Positions 19,012 through 27,041 of a stretch of 64,000 bases of DNA are shown piece after piece (the first letter of the stretch is position 1; each line of letters opens with the position of its first letter). The DNA comes from Bradyrhizobium pachyrhizi. GTDB taxonomy: Bacteria > Pseudomonadota > Alphaproteobacteria > Rhizobiales > Xanthobacteraceae. A model generated the notes under the pieces. It searched no databases. It was not told the origin of the DNA and was given only the letters and a program-made list of their open reading frames with translations. The translations under genes were made by a program, and so were the position numbers. The DNA is taken from positions 99,281-163,280 of the forward strand of contig NZ_LFIQ01000039.1 in assembly GCF_001189245.1 (NCBI RefSeq). Reading direction: 5' to 3'.

Positions 19012-20243
19012 GGGTTATTGCCCGTCGATTTCGGCGTGTTGCCGGCGCCGCCGTCCGCCGAAACCTTCATGCTCGACTGGATCAGCGCGCTGACGGGCCC
19101 CGGCGCCACCACCTCGCCCGGCTTGACCTTCTGCAACCCCTCGACGACGACCTTGTCGCCGAGCGAGATGCCGCTCGTCACCGCCGCAATCGTTGCGGTC
19201 GATTGCCCAAGCTGGATCCGCCTTTGCTCGGCCTTGTTGTCCGCGCCGACGACATAGACATATTCGCCCTGCTGGTCCGACAGCACCGCCGAACGCGGGA
19301 TCGCGAGCACCTCGACCGGCTGCACGCCTTCGAGGAGAACGGTCACGAACTCATTGTCGGTGAGTTCGCGGACCGAGCCGCCGGCTGCGACGGAGGTGTA
19401 GGTTGACGGGTTGGGGATGACGCCGCGCAGGGAGATGGTGTCGGTGTTCTGCGCGATCGTGTTGTTGACGAAGTTCAGCTCGCCGGTCTTGTCGTACAGC
19501 CGGCCGTCCGGCAACCGCAGGCGGATGACGACGGCCTTGAAGCCGCCGCGCGTCGCATAACGGTCGCGCAGATCGAGCGCCTCGCGCACCGGCACGGGAA
19601 AGGTAACATACATCGGGTCCTGGCTGACGATGGTCGTCAGGGTTCCCGAGCTCGGCGTCACGACGTTGCCCTCGGTGACCGCGGTGCGTCCGATCCTGCC
19701 GTCGATCGGCGAGTGGATCATGGTGTAGTCGAGATTGATCTGGGACAGGTCGACCTGCGCCTGCGCGGCCTGCACCTGCGCCTCGAGGCTCTGCTGGTTG
19801 GCGACCGCCGCATCAACATTGGATTGCTGGCCGGCCGGGCCGCCCATCAAAGCCTTGGCGCGATCGGTGGTCAGCTTGGCGTTGACCAGCGTCGCCTGCA
19901 ACTGGGCGACCTGTGCCTTCTTCGATGCGAGATCGGCTTCGAACGGGCCGCGCTCGAGTTGGTACAAGAGATCGCCGGCCTTGACCTCGGAGCCCTCGAC
20001 AAAGTTCCGCTTGTCCAGGAACGCGGTCACACGCGCCACCACGTTGACGCGGTTGGGGGCCTCGATGCGTCCGAGAAATTCATTGGTTTCGGTGATCGGC
20101 CGCTTTACCGCCTCGAACACGCCTACAGCAGGAGGCCCCGGCGGCCCCGCCTGGGCATGGGCCGCTGATACTCCCGCCGCCACCAACCCCGCCGATACGA
20201 GAACCCCTGCCAAACCGCCGAGCATGCGTTCCGTACCACTCAT
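19008..20243 (-). CDS. RND efflux periplasmic adaptor (membrane fusion protein)
   Basis: About 411 residues. A signal sequence ([24 protein letters not shown]) is followed by the lipoyl half-motif [37 protein letters not shown], an alpha-helical hairpin rich in Ala/Gln ([22 protein letters not shown]), the second lipoyl half [23 protein letters not shown], and beta-barrel and membrane-proximal domains. It links the RND pump to an outer-membrane channel. ATG at 20243 is preferred to a TTG eight codons upstream. No regulator gene is adjacent. Confidence 0.93.
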   Translation of the reverse strand: MSGTERMLGGLAGVLVSAGLVAAGVSAAHAQAGPPGPPAVGVFEAVKRPITETNEFLGRIEAPNRVNVVARVTAFLDKRNFVEGSEVKAGDLLYQLERGPFEADLASKKAQVAQLQATLVNAKLTTDRAKALMGGPAGQQSNVDAAVANQQSLEAQVQAAQAQVDLSQINLDYTMIHSPIDGRIGRTAVTEGNVVTPSSGTLTTIVSQDPMYVTFPVPVREALDLRDRYATRGGFKAVVIRLRLPDGRLYDKTGELNFVNNTIAQNTDTISLRGVIPNPSTYTSVAAGGSVRELTDNEFVTVLLEGVQPVEVLAIPRSAVLSDQQGEYVYVVGADNKAEQRRIQLGQSTATIAAVTSGISLGDKVVVEGLQKVKPGEVVAPGPVSALIQSSMKVSADGGAGNTPKSTGNNP

Positions 20244-20596
20244 GCAGTCCAACCCTTCGGCTACCAACAGACGCTACGAGACGGATATGACGTCGAGTTC
20301 CCTCAGACCCGAAGGTCAGGATGGGCAGGTGCTTTGCAGCAGATCATAACGCGGCCAATCCGACAATCCTGTAAGCTGATCGCTCTTGTTCCAGCGATCT
20401 CGGCTGAAGGACAGTTTTAAGAAACGTCACGCGGCGCTGCAATCGCACCGCGATTGCGACCGCCATCCAGCGCGGGGCATGCCGCGGACACCGAAAACTC
20501 CCGGCAATGTGATGCAAATGAGCGCTACCTCGGCATGGTCGAGCTCAGCTCTGCGCGTGGTCGACGACGGATCGGGCGCGGCCGCGGGCCGAGCGC
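20244..20596. other. Intergenic spacer without recognised gene
   Basis: About 350 bases separate the efflux adaptor start from the end of a hydrolase gene on the same strand. Short open frames on both strands give only Arg/Ala-rich shadows. The spacer presumably holds the efflux operon promoter, which I cannot pinpoint. Confidence 0.4.
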
Positions 20597-21733
20597 TCAC
20601 AGCGCGATGGCGCCCTTTAAACGAGACGTCTGTTGATAGAGAGGCGACGCAAGGTGCTCGTACAGCCAAGGCCTTGCACGCTTGCCGCTGACCTCGTGCA
20701 CGCCGTCGAAAACGTCGATGTCGATCAAATGCGGATGGCCTGACGATGCGTAGACCGACCGCATCTCCGCGAACTTCTCATCCCGCCCGAGCTCCATCGC
20801 GTTTGCACCGTCACGATTGCCAATCTCGGCGAACAGCGGACATGGACAAAGCAGATATGCCAGACCGGCGCCGGCGTATTTGGCGCGGCCGTTGCTGAAA
20901 TGGATGTAGGCCGCAAGTTCGACGCCGAGATTCCTGGTGATGACGGATGACATCAGGAACTTCTTCTCGTCGCGCATATATCCGGATACGACAGTCGGCC
21001 GCATCCGCCCAGTCGCGGCTTCCAGATGCAGCGCGAGAAAGGCGCCCCAGGACACCCCGTAGACGCCGACATTCAAACCCGACGCGCCGGTGAGCTTCCT
21101 GCAAACGATTTCGCCGGCGTCGAGCGATGCGCATGACACGTTGTGGGCGGAGACACCGTGCGATGCCAGCATCGCGGCGATGTTGTTCTGGCTCTCCTGA
21201 TTTCCGATCTGGATGATGTAAGGACACCAGACGACATAGCCGTCCCGACATAGCCGTTTGCCGAGCGCGTTCATGTAGTCCTTGTCGGCATCGTCGAAGC
21301 AGCGCTCCGGCGTGCTCGCCATGCCGTGGCCGAGCAGGATCAATCCTTTGAATTCTCCGCCGGGAATTCCAAGACATCCGCGCACCGGCACGCCGCATTC
21401 CAGATCGAACTCGACCTTCACGACCGAGAAGCTATCCGCGGGCGCGCGCCAGAGAACCCGGATCTCGTCGTGCGACGGCCGATAAAGCCGCCGCGCCCGG
21501 AACAGAGATCGCATCTCTCCGCGAATCTCCGAACCGGTTGCGACCGCATGCAGCCTGCCGCTTGCCGCGATATCGAACAACGACCGGCAGAACTGATCGT
21601 AGCCAAGGGTCGGCAAGTCGACATTCGCGCATGATCCCTGGCAATGGCCCAGCGCCAGCCCCTCGCTGCCGGCCCGCGACGAGGGGCCGACCAGCGTCAT
21701 CAACAATCCGGAAAGCGCCCTGCGGCTGATCAT
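20597..21733 (-). CDS. Exported alpha/beta-fold hydrolase
   Basis: A 378-residue protein. The N-terminus MISRRALSGLLMTLVG resembles a weak Tat-type or ordinary signal. The hydrolase core starts with FKGLILLGHGMASTPERCF (oxyanion region), then the nucleophile elbow VYGVSWGAFLALHLE with Ser, and the probable catalytic His in FDGVHEVSG. A FAEIGNRDGANAM segment may hold the acid. Substrate unknown; the closest general class is dienelactone-hydrolase or acetyl-xylan-esterase-like. It is isolated between intergenic repeats, with no operon partner. Confidence 0.7.
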   Translation of the reverse strand: MISRRALSGLLMTLVGPSSRAGSEGLALGHCQGSCANVDLPTLGYDQFCRSLFDIAASGRLHAVATGSEIRGEMRSLFRARRLYRPSHDEIRVLWRAPADSFSVVKVEFDLECGVPVRGCLGIPGGEFKGLILLGHGMASTPERCFDDADKDYMNALGKRLCRDGYVVWCPYIIQIGNQESQNNIAAMLASHGVSAHNVSCASLDAGEIVCRKLTGASGLNVGVYGVSWGAFLALHLEAATGRMRPTVVSGYMRDEKKFLMSSVITRNLGVELAAYIHFSNGRAKYAGAGLAYLLCPCPLFAEIGNRDGANAMELGRDEKFAEMRSVYASSGHPHLIDIDVFDGVHEVSGKRARPWLYEHLASPLYQQTSRLKGAIAL

Positions 21734-21786
21734 CGGCCCTCTCCGAGCCGACGATGGCTCGCGTGAATGTCAGACTTGGCCGCTCA

Positions 21787-21887
21787 CAACGCGATGAGAC
21801 CCGGTTTGAATCGTCATCGCGCTTAGGCCCCCCTTAGGCATGATCCTTTTCGGAAAACCGCTTCGCACTTTTCCGGATCACGCCCTA
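21787..21887. repeat. Dispersed intergenic repeat, family A copy 2
   Basis: Holds GAGACCCGGTTTGAATCGTCATCGCGCTTAGG in pieces, then GCATGATCC and CCGCTTCGCACTTTTCCGGATCA. It matches the copy near 2.5 kb in the same orientation and the copy near 26.0 kb in the opposite orientation. Confidence 0.65.
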
Positions 21888-22398
21888 GCTGGCGCCACGG
21901 ATCGCGCGGATACAAATTAAAGGATGTTCATGCTCGAACGATCGCGTGCAGCGTTGCAAATGTGTGACGCCGACGGGGCTGGCGCAGCGCCAGTCACGCC
22001 AATCAGGTTTCGAGATGCTTCGGAATATTTCCACCTGTCACGCAGCTTCGATTTCGCCACACGCGGCGATGATCGCCGGGCCCGATTATCGAGTCTTCAT
22101 CAAGTCTCTTTCGAGCCTCTATCAAGTCTTGGGTCTGCCCCGCCGACCTGGCATCGGCCTTCGAATTCGTCGTCCGGGCGCCGGCGGCCGCGCGCCGGGT
22201 CGCAGCCGAGCGAGCGAGGCCCAGGCGCCCGCGCGAAAATCGCGAAGAAGAGCGGCGAAAACGTCGGAATTCCCCCCTGATGCGCGTGAACGCGCACCGG
22301 AATAACCCGGACTCGTGGCTCAGGCTGAATTGCTTTACGCAATATTTCCGGGGTCGCCGGGTTTATCTATTGGGCAACAACGGTTTTTGGAATGACCG
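21888..22398. other. Non-coding spacer with a short direct repeat
   Basis: About 500 bases upstream of the LuxR-type gene. Two overlapping plus-strand frames of about 118 residues exist but lack ribosome-binding sites and protein-like composition. At 22089-22132 an imperfect 22-base unit containing TCGAGNCT and ATCAAGTCT occurs twice in tandem. Confidence 0.4.
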
Positions 22399-23511
22399 AT
22401 GGCGAACGACCTGCACGAGCATCTGATTGAACTGGCCTATGAGGCCGCGGTTGTCCCCGAATTGTGGCCGAATGTCCTGCATCAGGTCGGTGCGATCGCG
22501 CGTGCGCGCGGTATCGTGCTGCTGACGGCGGCCCCGCACGACGTCCGCTGGGTCGCATCCCCCGACATGCACGACGACACCGTGGCCTATGTCGAAGGCG
22601 GCTGGCACGAGCGCAACGGGCGATTGCCGCGCTTGCTCGCGGCCAACCATGCCGGCTTCCTGCGCGACATCGACGTGTTCGATACGCCCGAGGAGGTGCA
22701 GCAGGATTTCCAGATCCGCGAATTCTTCCGCCCGCGCGGGCTCGGATGGGGCGCCGGTACCGCGATCCCGGTACCGAGCGGCGACGTGCTGATCTACAGC
22801 GTCGAGCGCGAATACCAGCACGGACCGATCGAGCGGGAGGCAATCGAGCAGCTCGACGCGCTGCGGCCGCATCTGGCGCGTGCGGCGCTGCTGTCGGCGC
22901 GGCTCGGGATGGAGCGCGCCAGGGCGGCAACCGAATCGCTGGCGATGCTCGGCCTGCCCGCGGCAGTGCTGCGGCGCGGCGGCCGCCTGATGGCGGCCAA
23001 CGCGCTGTTCGACCGCCTGGTGCCCGACGTGATGCAGGATCGCGGCGAGCGCCTGACGCTGGCGTCGACGGCTGCCGACACGCTGTTCGCCCAGGCGCTG
23101 GCCGCGCTTGATCAAGGACTGATCAGCGTGGAGGTGCGCTCGGTGCCGATCGCGGCGCAGGAGGATCGGCCGCCGCTGATCGTGCATCTGGTCCCGATCC
23201 ATGGCGCGGCACGAGACCTGTTCGACCGCGCGGCGGCGATCGTGATCGTGACGCCGGTGGTGCCGGCCGAGGTGCCGACCGCGGAAGTGCTGCAGGGCCT
23301 GTTCGACCTGACGCCGGCGGAGGCGCGCGTCGCGCGCGGCATCGGCGAAGGACGCACCGTCGAGGCAATCGCCGGCGCATTCGGCATCTCCCGCGAAACG
23401 GTGCGCAACCAGCTCAAGGCAGTGCTGGCCAAGACCGGACTGGGCCGGCAGGTGGAGCTGGCCGGACTGCTCGCCGGCGCGAAGGTGCCGCCGGGGTCGT
23501 CAGGAGACTAG
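22399..23511 (+). CDS. LuxR-family transcriptional regulator with PAS-like sensor region
   Basis: A 370-residue regulator. The C-terminal residues about 300-350 are a LuxR-type helix-turn-helix (LTPAEARVARGIGEGRTVEAIAGAFGISRETVRNQLKAVLAKTG). The middle (about 180-220) looks PAS-like (LGLPAAVLRRGGRLMAANALFDRL), and the N-terminus is an uncharacterised sensor region. There is no autoinducer-binding domain. It probably controls gene expression in response to an internal signal; no target is obvious because both neighbours are separated by spacers. Confidence 0.85.
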   Translation: MANDLHEHLIELAYEAAVVPELWPNVLHQVGAIARARGIVLLTAAPHDVRWVASPDMHDDTVAYVEGGWHERNGRLPRLLAANHAGFLRDIDVFDTPEEVQQDFQIREFFRPRGLGWGAGTAIPVPSGDVLIYSVEREYQHGPIEREAIEQLDALRPHLARAALLSARLGMERARAATESLAMLGLPAAVLRRGGRLMAANALFDRLVPDVMQDRGERLTLASTAADTLFAQALAALDQGLISVEVRSVPIAAQEDRPPLIVHLVPIHGAARDLFDRAAAIVIVTPVVPAEVPTAEVLQGLFDLTPAEARVARGIGEGRTVEAIAGAFGISRETVRNQLKAVLAKTGLGRQVELAGLLAGAKVPPGSSGD

Positions 23512-23665
23512 CGCACGCCGCGCAAGCCTCGGTGCAGGGGTCGATGCGATCCTCCGGGAATTCGCAAAAGGATCGCATGTTCAAACGGTACCGGTTACGC
23601 TAGGGGTAGCTCCTCTCCCTCCGCGCGCCCCGCCCGGCGCATGTCCAGTCAATGAGTGCAACTGA

Positions 23666-23971
23666 ATGGCCGAAGCCGACCTCGACGCCGTCATCCGGCA
23701 AACCGCAAAAGCGCAGACCAAGGCCGTGATGGCGGCTGCCAAGAAACGCCAGGCCGTCTGGGTCACGCGCGCCGCCAAGGCCAAGGACAAGGAGGCCAAG
23801 GCACGCTTCCGCTTCCTGGCCAAGAGCACGATGCTGAACGCAACCGCGACCGCCAAGAGGTTGCAGAATTCGGCCGAGAACGCCGCCGACGCCTATGCCC
23901 GCGCCATGAAGAAGGCGATGGAAGAGCCGCCGCCGGCCAAGAAGCCCGCGAAGAAGAAAACCGACGGCTAG
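23666..23971 (+). CDS. Small basic Lys/Ala-rich protein of unknown function
   Basis: 101 residues, highly helical, with about a quarter Lys and Arg and many Ala, ending in EEPPPAKKPAKKKTDG, a tail like that of histone H1-type bacterial proteins. It may bind nucleic acid, but no defined domain is recognisable. No ribosome-binding site stands out before the ATG. The DUF1697 gene starts 3 bases after its stop, so the two are cotranscribed. Confidence 0.65.
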   Translation: MAEADLDAVIRQTAKAQTKAVMAAAKKRQAVWVTRAAKAKDKEAKARFRFLAKSTMLNATATAKRLQNSAENAADAYARAMKKAMEEPPPAKKPAKKKTDG

Positions 23972-23974
23972 TCG

Positions 23975-24487
23975 ATGCCGCGTTACGTCGCCCTGCTGCG
24001 CGCGGTCAATGTCGGCGGCACCGGCAAGCTGCCGATGACCGAGTTGAAGGCGATGTGCGTCGACGAGGGATTTGCCGACGCGCAGACCTATATCGCCAGC
24101 GGCAATGTCGTGTTCTCCTCGAAGCTCGGCGCGGCCAACGTCAAGGCCACGCTGGAGCGGCGGCTGCAGGCCTATGCCGGCAAGCCGGTCGGCGTCGCCA
24201 TCCGCAGCGCGGACGAGATCGCCGCGGTGCTGAAAGCCAATCCGTTTCCGAAAGCGCCGCCGAACTATACTGTCGCGATCTTCCTCGACGAGCCGCCGCC
24301 GAAGGACGCCTTGAAGGACATCAAGGGTCAGCAGGACGAAGAGGTGCGGCTCGGCAAGCGCGAGATCTATGTCGCCTATGGCAGCGGCATGGGCCGCTCG
24401 AAGCTGAAGATCCCCGCCGCCGCCAAGGGTACCGCGCGCAACATCAACACCATCGCGAAGCTCGCCGAGCTGGCGGCGGGTGAGTGA
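23975..24487 (+). CDS. DUF1697 family protein
   Basis: 170 residues with the family hallmarks: the start MPRYVALLRAVNVGGTGKLPMTELKAMC, the TYIASGNVVFSS strand, and a C-terminal region with GMGRSKLKIP and ARNINTIAKLAEL. DUF1697 proteins are widespread, soluble and of unknown function. It begins 3 bases after a small basic protein gene. Confidence 0.88.
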   Translation: MPRYVALLRAVNVGGTGKLPMTELKAMCVDEGFADAQTYIASGNVVFSSKLGAANVKATLERRLQAYAGKPVGVAIRSADEIAAVLKANPFPKAPPNYTVAIFLDEPPPKDALKDIKGQQDEEVRLGKREIYVAYGSGMGRSKLKIPAAAKGTARNINTIAKLAELAAGE

Positions 24488-24514
24488 GCATCAGCCCCAT
24501 TTGCCTAGTGAACC

Positions 24515-24620
24515 GTCATCCTGGGGAGCGCACTTGCGCGCGTCTCGAAGATGCACGGCACGGCCGGTGGCCGATTCATCCTTCGAGACGGCCGCGTTGC
24601 GGCCTCCTCAGGATGGCGGG
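24515..24620. repeat. Inverted-repeat element, family C
   Basis: Two related halves face each other: CATCCTGGGGAGCGCAC...CGTCTCGAAGATG and CATCCTTCGAGACGGCCGCG...CCTCCTCAGGATG. They would fold into a long imperfect hairpin. It lies between the convergent DUF1697 and threonine ammonia-lyase genes and could also act as a terminator. Confidence 0.6.
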
Positions 24621-24657
24621 TTAGGCACTTTAGTTCGTGGCAGATAGCGCAAAGTCG

Positions 24658-25881
24658 CTAGGTTTCCCGCACCGTAAATCCTTCGGCGCTGAGCCTTGCC
24701 AGCACGTCCTCCAGATGGGCCCGGTCGCGGGTTTCGATCACGAGCTCGAGCAGCGTCGCCTTCGCCGGAAGATCGGAGAAGGTGCGCTGGTGCGAGACCT
24801 CGATGATATTGGCGCCGGCATCGGCAAGCAGGATCGACACCGCCGCGAGCTGTCCGGGCCGGTCGACGATGTCGAGCGCCAGTTGCGTCAGCCGTCCCTC
24901 GCGGGCGAGCTCGCGGGTCAGGACCGAGGCGATCAGCCTGGTGTCGATATTGCCGCCGGTCAGCACCAGGCCGACATTGCGGCCGGCAAAGCGCGCCGGT
25001 GCCGCGAGCACGGCGGCGAGGCCGGCCGCGCCGGCGCCCTCGACCACCGTCTTCTCGATCGAGATCAGGGTCGCGACCGCGCGCTCGATCTGGTCCTCGC
25101 TGACCAGGATGATGTCGTCGACGAGCTCGCGCACGATTTTCGTGGTGATCTGCCCGGGAGCCTTGACCGCAATGCCCTCGGCGAGGGTGTCGCCGCGCAT
25201 CGGCAGCTGCTCGCCTTTGACCGCATTGTACATTGACGGATAGAGCTGGGCCTGCACGCCGACGATCTGGATCGACGGCTTCAACGTCTTCGCGGCCGTG
25301 GCGATGCCCGAGATCAGCCCGCCGCCGCCGATCGGTACCACCAGGATATCGAGCTCCGGCGCCGTCGCGAGCATTTCAAGTCCGATCGTGCCCTGTCCTG
25401 CAATGATCAGCGGATCGTCATAGGGATGGATCAGGATCAGGCCCTTCTGCGCGGCATGCGAGCCGACGAACGCGAAGCATTCTTCCAGCGTCTGCCCGGT
25501 GATGATGACCTCGGCGCCGTGCCGCCTGGTGTTCTCGATCTTCACCATCGGCGTCCCGATCGGCATCACGATGGTGGCGGGGATGCCGAGCCGCTTCGCG
25601 TGATAGGCCACGCCCTGGGCGTGATTGCCGGCCGACATCGCGATTACCCCGCGCTTGCGCTCCGCGGGCGACAGCGCCTGCAGGCGGTTCAGCGCGCCGC
25701 GCTCCTTGAAGGTCGCGGTGAACTGCAGGTTCTCGAATTTGAGGAACAGGCGACAGCCGCAGATCTCGCCCAGCGTGCGGCTCTCGTTGCAGGCCGTGAC
25801 CATGACCGCATCCCGGATCACATCCGCGGCACGGCGTATGTCGGCAAGGGTGATGGCGGTGGTGTCGGAAGGCTGCGGCAT
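24658..25881 (-). CDS. Threonine ammonia-lyase (threonine dehydratase)
   Basis: A 407-residue PLP enzyme deaminating threonine to 2-oxobutyrate. The PLP lysine is in FTATFKERGALNRL; the phosphate-binding loop is in VPIGGGGLISGIA. AMSAGNHAQGVAYHA and GAGAAGLAAVL are typical of the family. A C-terminal ACT domain (about 325-405, with QLALDIVDRPGQLAAVSILLADAGANIIEV) suggests allosteric control by an amino acid. The length fits the TdcB-plus-ACT type rather than the two-ACT IlvA of E. coli. Single gene. Confidence 0.92.
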   Translation of the reverse strand: MPQPSDTTAITLADIRRAADVIRDAVMVTACNESRTLGEICGCRLFLKFENLQFTATFKERGALNRLQALSPAERKRGVIAMSAGNHAQGVAYHAKRLGIPATIVMPIGTPMVKIENTRRHGAEVIITGQTLEECFAFVGSHAAQKGLILIHPYDDPLIIAGQGTIGLEMLATAPELDILVVPIGGGGLISGIATAAKTLKPSIQIVGVQAQLYPSMYNAVKGEQLPMRGDTLAEGIAVKAPGQITTKIVRELVDDIILVSEDQIERAVATLISIEKTVVEGAGAAGLAAVLAAPARFAGRNVGLVLTGGNIDTRLIASVLTRELAREGRLTQLALDIVDRPGQLAAVSILLADAGANIIEVSHQRTFSDLPAKATLLELVIETRDRAHLEDVLARLSAEGFTVRET

Positions 25882-25949
25882 CGGGTTTCGCTTTGGTCCG
25901 TTTCGTCAGACGGAACCTAGCGGGTTTCGGCGCCGAAAACGACCGCGCA

Positions 25950-26047
25950 GAGCATAATCCGGAAAAGTGCGAAGCGGTCTTCCGGAAAGATGATGCTTAA
26001 ACAACGAGCTAGCGCGCGATGACGATTCAACCTGATCTCATCGCGCT
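25950..26047. repeat. Dispersed intergenic repeat, family A copy 3 (inverted)
   Basis: Begins AGCATAATCCGGAAAAGTGC, then GAAGCGGTCTTCCGG, and ends with a GCGCGATGACGATTCAA block followed by CATCGCGC. This is the reverse complement of the arrangement at 21.8 kb. Confidence 0.65.
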
Positions 26048-26197
26048 TCAGCGTGCGGCCGACACCCGTTCCTCCGGCTTGGCCGGACCGGCCAGCTGAA
26101 CCTCATCGCATTTTGGGCATACAAGCGCGGTGCGGAAATGCTTGTCGAGCACAATGGTTCGCGTCCTGCCGCACTGGCAGCGCATCGGCTTATCCAT
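26048..26197 (-). CDS. Small CxC...CxxC zinc-ribbon-like protein
   Basis: A 49-residue frame reading MDKPMRCQCGRTRTIVLD, then a middle containing LVCPKCDEVQLAG and ending EERVSAAR. The CxC and CxxC pairs 22 residues apart look like a rudimentary zinc ribbon. The ribosome-binding site is weak, so the call rests on the cysteine pattern and codon character. It lies between a family A repeat and a small membrane protein gene. Confidence 0.45.
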   Translation of the reverse strand: MDKPMRCQCGRTRTIVLDKHFRTALVCPKCDEVQLAGPAKPEERVSAAR

Positions 26198-26296
26198 GGA
26201 AGACCGGCCCGGGTTCGCGATGCAAGGAGAGCGTGCGCCTGGCTGCCCCGGTCAGGTTACCCAATATGACTTGAAGCCGGATAATTTGTCGCGCCG

Positions 26297-26452
26297 CTAA
26301 AAGAGACCGGCGCTGAGATCAAGGCCGTAGCTTGCCCTGAGTGCCGCGACGAACAGGACAGCGGACGCAAACAACAGGACATGCCGGGCGATGCTGCTCC
26401 GAAGCGAATTGGCCGAAAACGCGCGTGCGATCGATTGAGCCAAAGCAGTCAT
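26297..26452 (-). CDS. Small single-pass membrane protein
   Basis: A 51-residue frame starting MTALAQSIARAFSANS, with one membrane-spanning segment (HVLLFASAVLFVAALRA) and the end SYGLDLSAGLF. The ATG is preceded by CCGGAGGTCGCAA, a strong ribosome-binding site at good spacing, which makes it a likely real gene. Function unknown. It is 54 bases downstream of a hypothetical protein gene on the same strand. Confidence 0.6.
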   Translation of the reverse strand: MTALAQSIARAFSANSLRSSIARHVLLFASAVLFVAALRASYGLDLSAGLF

Positions 26453-26506
26453 TTGCGACCTCCGGAGCCACGCCCCGAAGGTAGGTCGCGTGCAGCGCAG
26501 TGAGGT

Positions 26507-26917
26507 TCAATGCGGTTCACGAATCGGCCGGCGGCGCGCCAATGTGCTCTGTTCGGTATCGCTCGGTGCCCGCACGCGATTCTTGAAGCGGTGACCGACC
26601 ACGATCAGCCTGCCCTCGGCGCGGATTACGGTCTCGGCCGATGGCGCGGACGGCAGATTGTCTTGCGTGACCGCCTCCAGCGCGCGCAGGAACTCGCGAC
26701 CGGCCGATGTGATCTCCCAGCCTTCGACGTCACGGAGCACATAGCGATTGCTAAAGATGTCGAGTTCGGGGACCCGCGACGCCAGACGTTTGATCCGCGC
26801 ATGCCAATCGTCGCCGCTCGATGAGAGGATTGCGAGATCGTGCTTGAGTGAATTGATTGTGGCTTTGCCGCGGACGTGACTGGCCAATATTTTTAAGATC
26901 GCAACCTGTATGCTCAA
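26507..26917 (-). CDS. Conserved-looking hypothetical protein, possible winged helix
   Basis: 136 residues starting at a TTG preceded by GAGGCGTC; no in-frame ATG exists. The first 85 residues (VAILKILASHVRGKATINSLKHDLAIL through WEITSAGREFLRALE) have the helix-helix-strand layout and the terminal ITxAGREFL seen at the end of winged-helix domains. The tail is basic and probably disordered. I cannot name a family; a DNA-binding role is an inference. Confidence 0.55.
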   Translation of the reverse strand: MSIQVAILKILASHVRGKATINSLKHDLAILSSSGDDWHARIKRLASRVPELDIFSNRYVLRDVEGWEITSAGREFLRALEAVTQDNLPSAPSAETVIRAEGRLIVVGHRFKNRVRAPSDTEQSTLARRRPIREPH

Positions 26918-26976
26918 CTCGACGCCTCGACCGCCACGGTTCTTTTTGTTCTGCGCAGCCGACCTGGAAATTATCG

Positions 26977-27009
26977 CGCTGATGACTCAGGCGTCCAGTC
27001 ATCAGCGCC
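26977..27009 (-). terminator. Long perfect hairpin downstream of the radical SAM gene
   Basis: Perfect 12-bp arms GCGCTGATGACT and AGTCATCAGCGC with a 9-base spacer, ending 32 bases beyond the stop of the BchE-like gene. A weak AT stretch follows on the minus strand. It is probably the terminator of that transcript; an operator for the next gene (start 26917) is an alternative. Confidence 0.5.
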
Positions 27010-27041
27010 AGTTATCCAGAACCCGACAAGACGGTATCGAC

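Noticed and set aside
21924..22305. Two overlapping plus-strand frames of about 118 residues
   Set aside because: No ribosome-binding site, composition not protein-like, and a tandem repeat lies inside.
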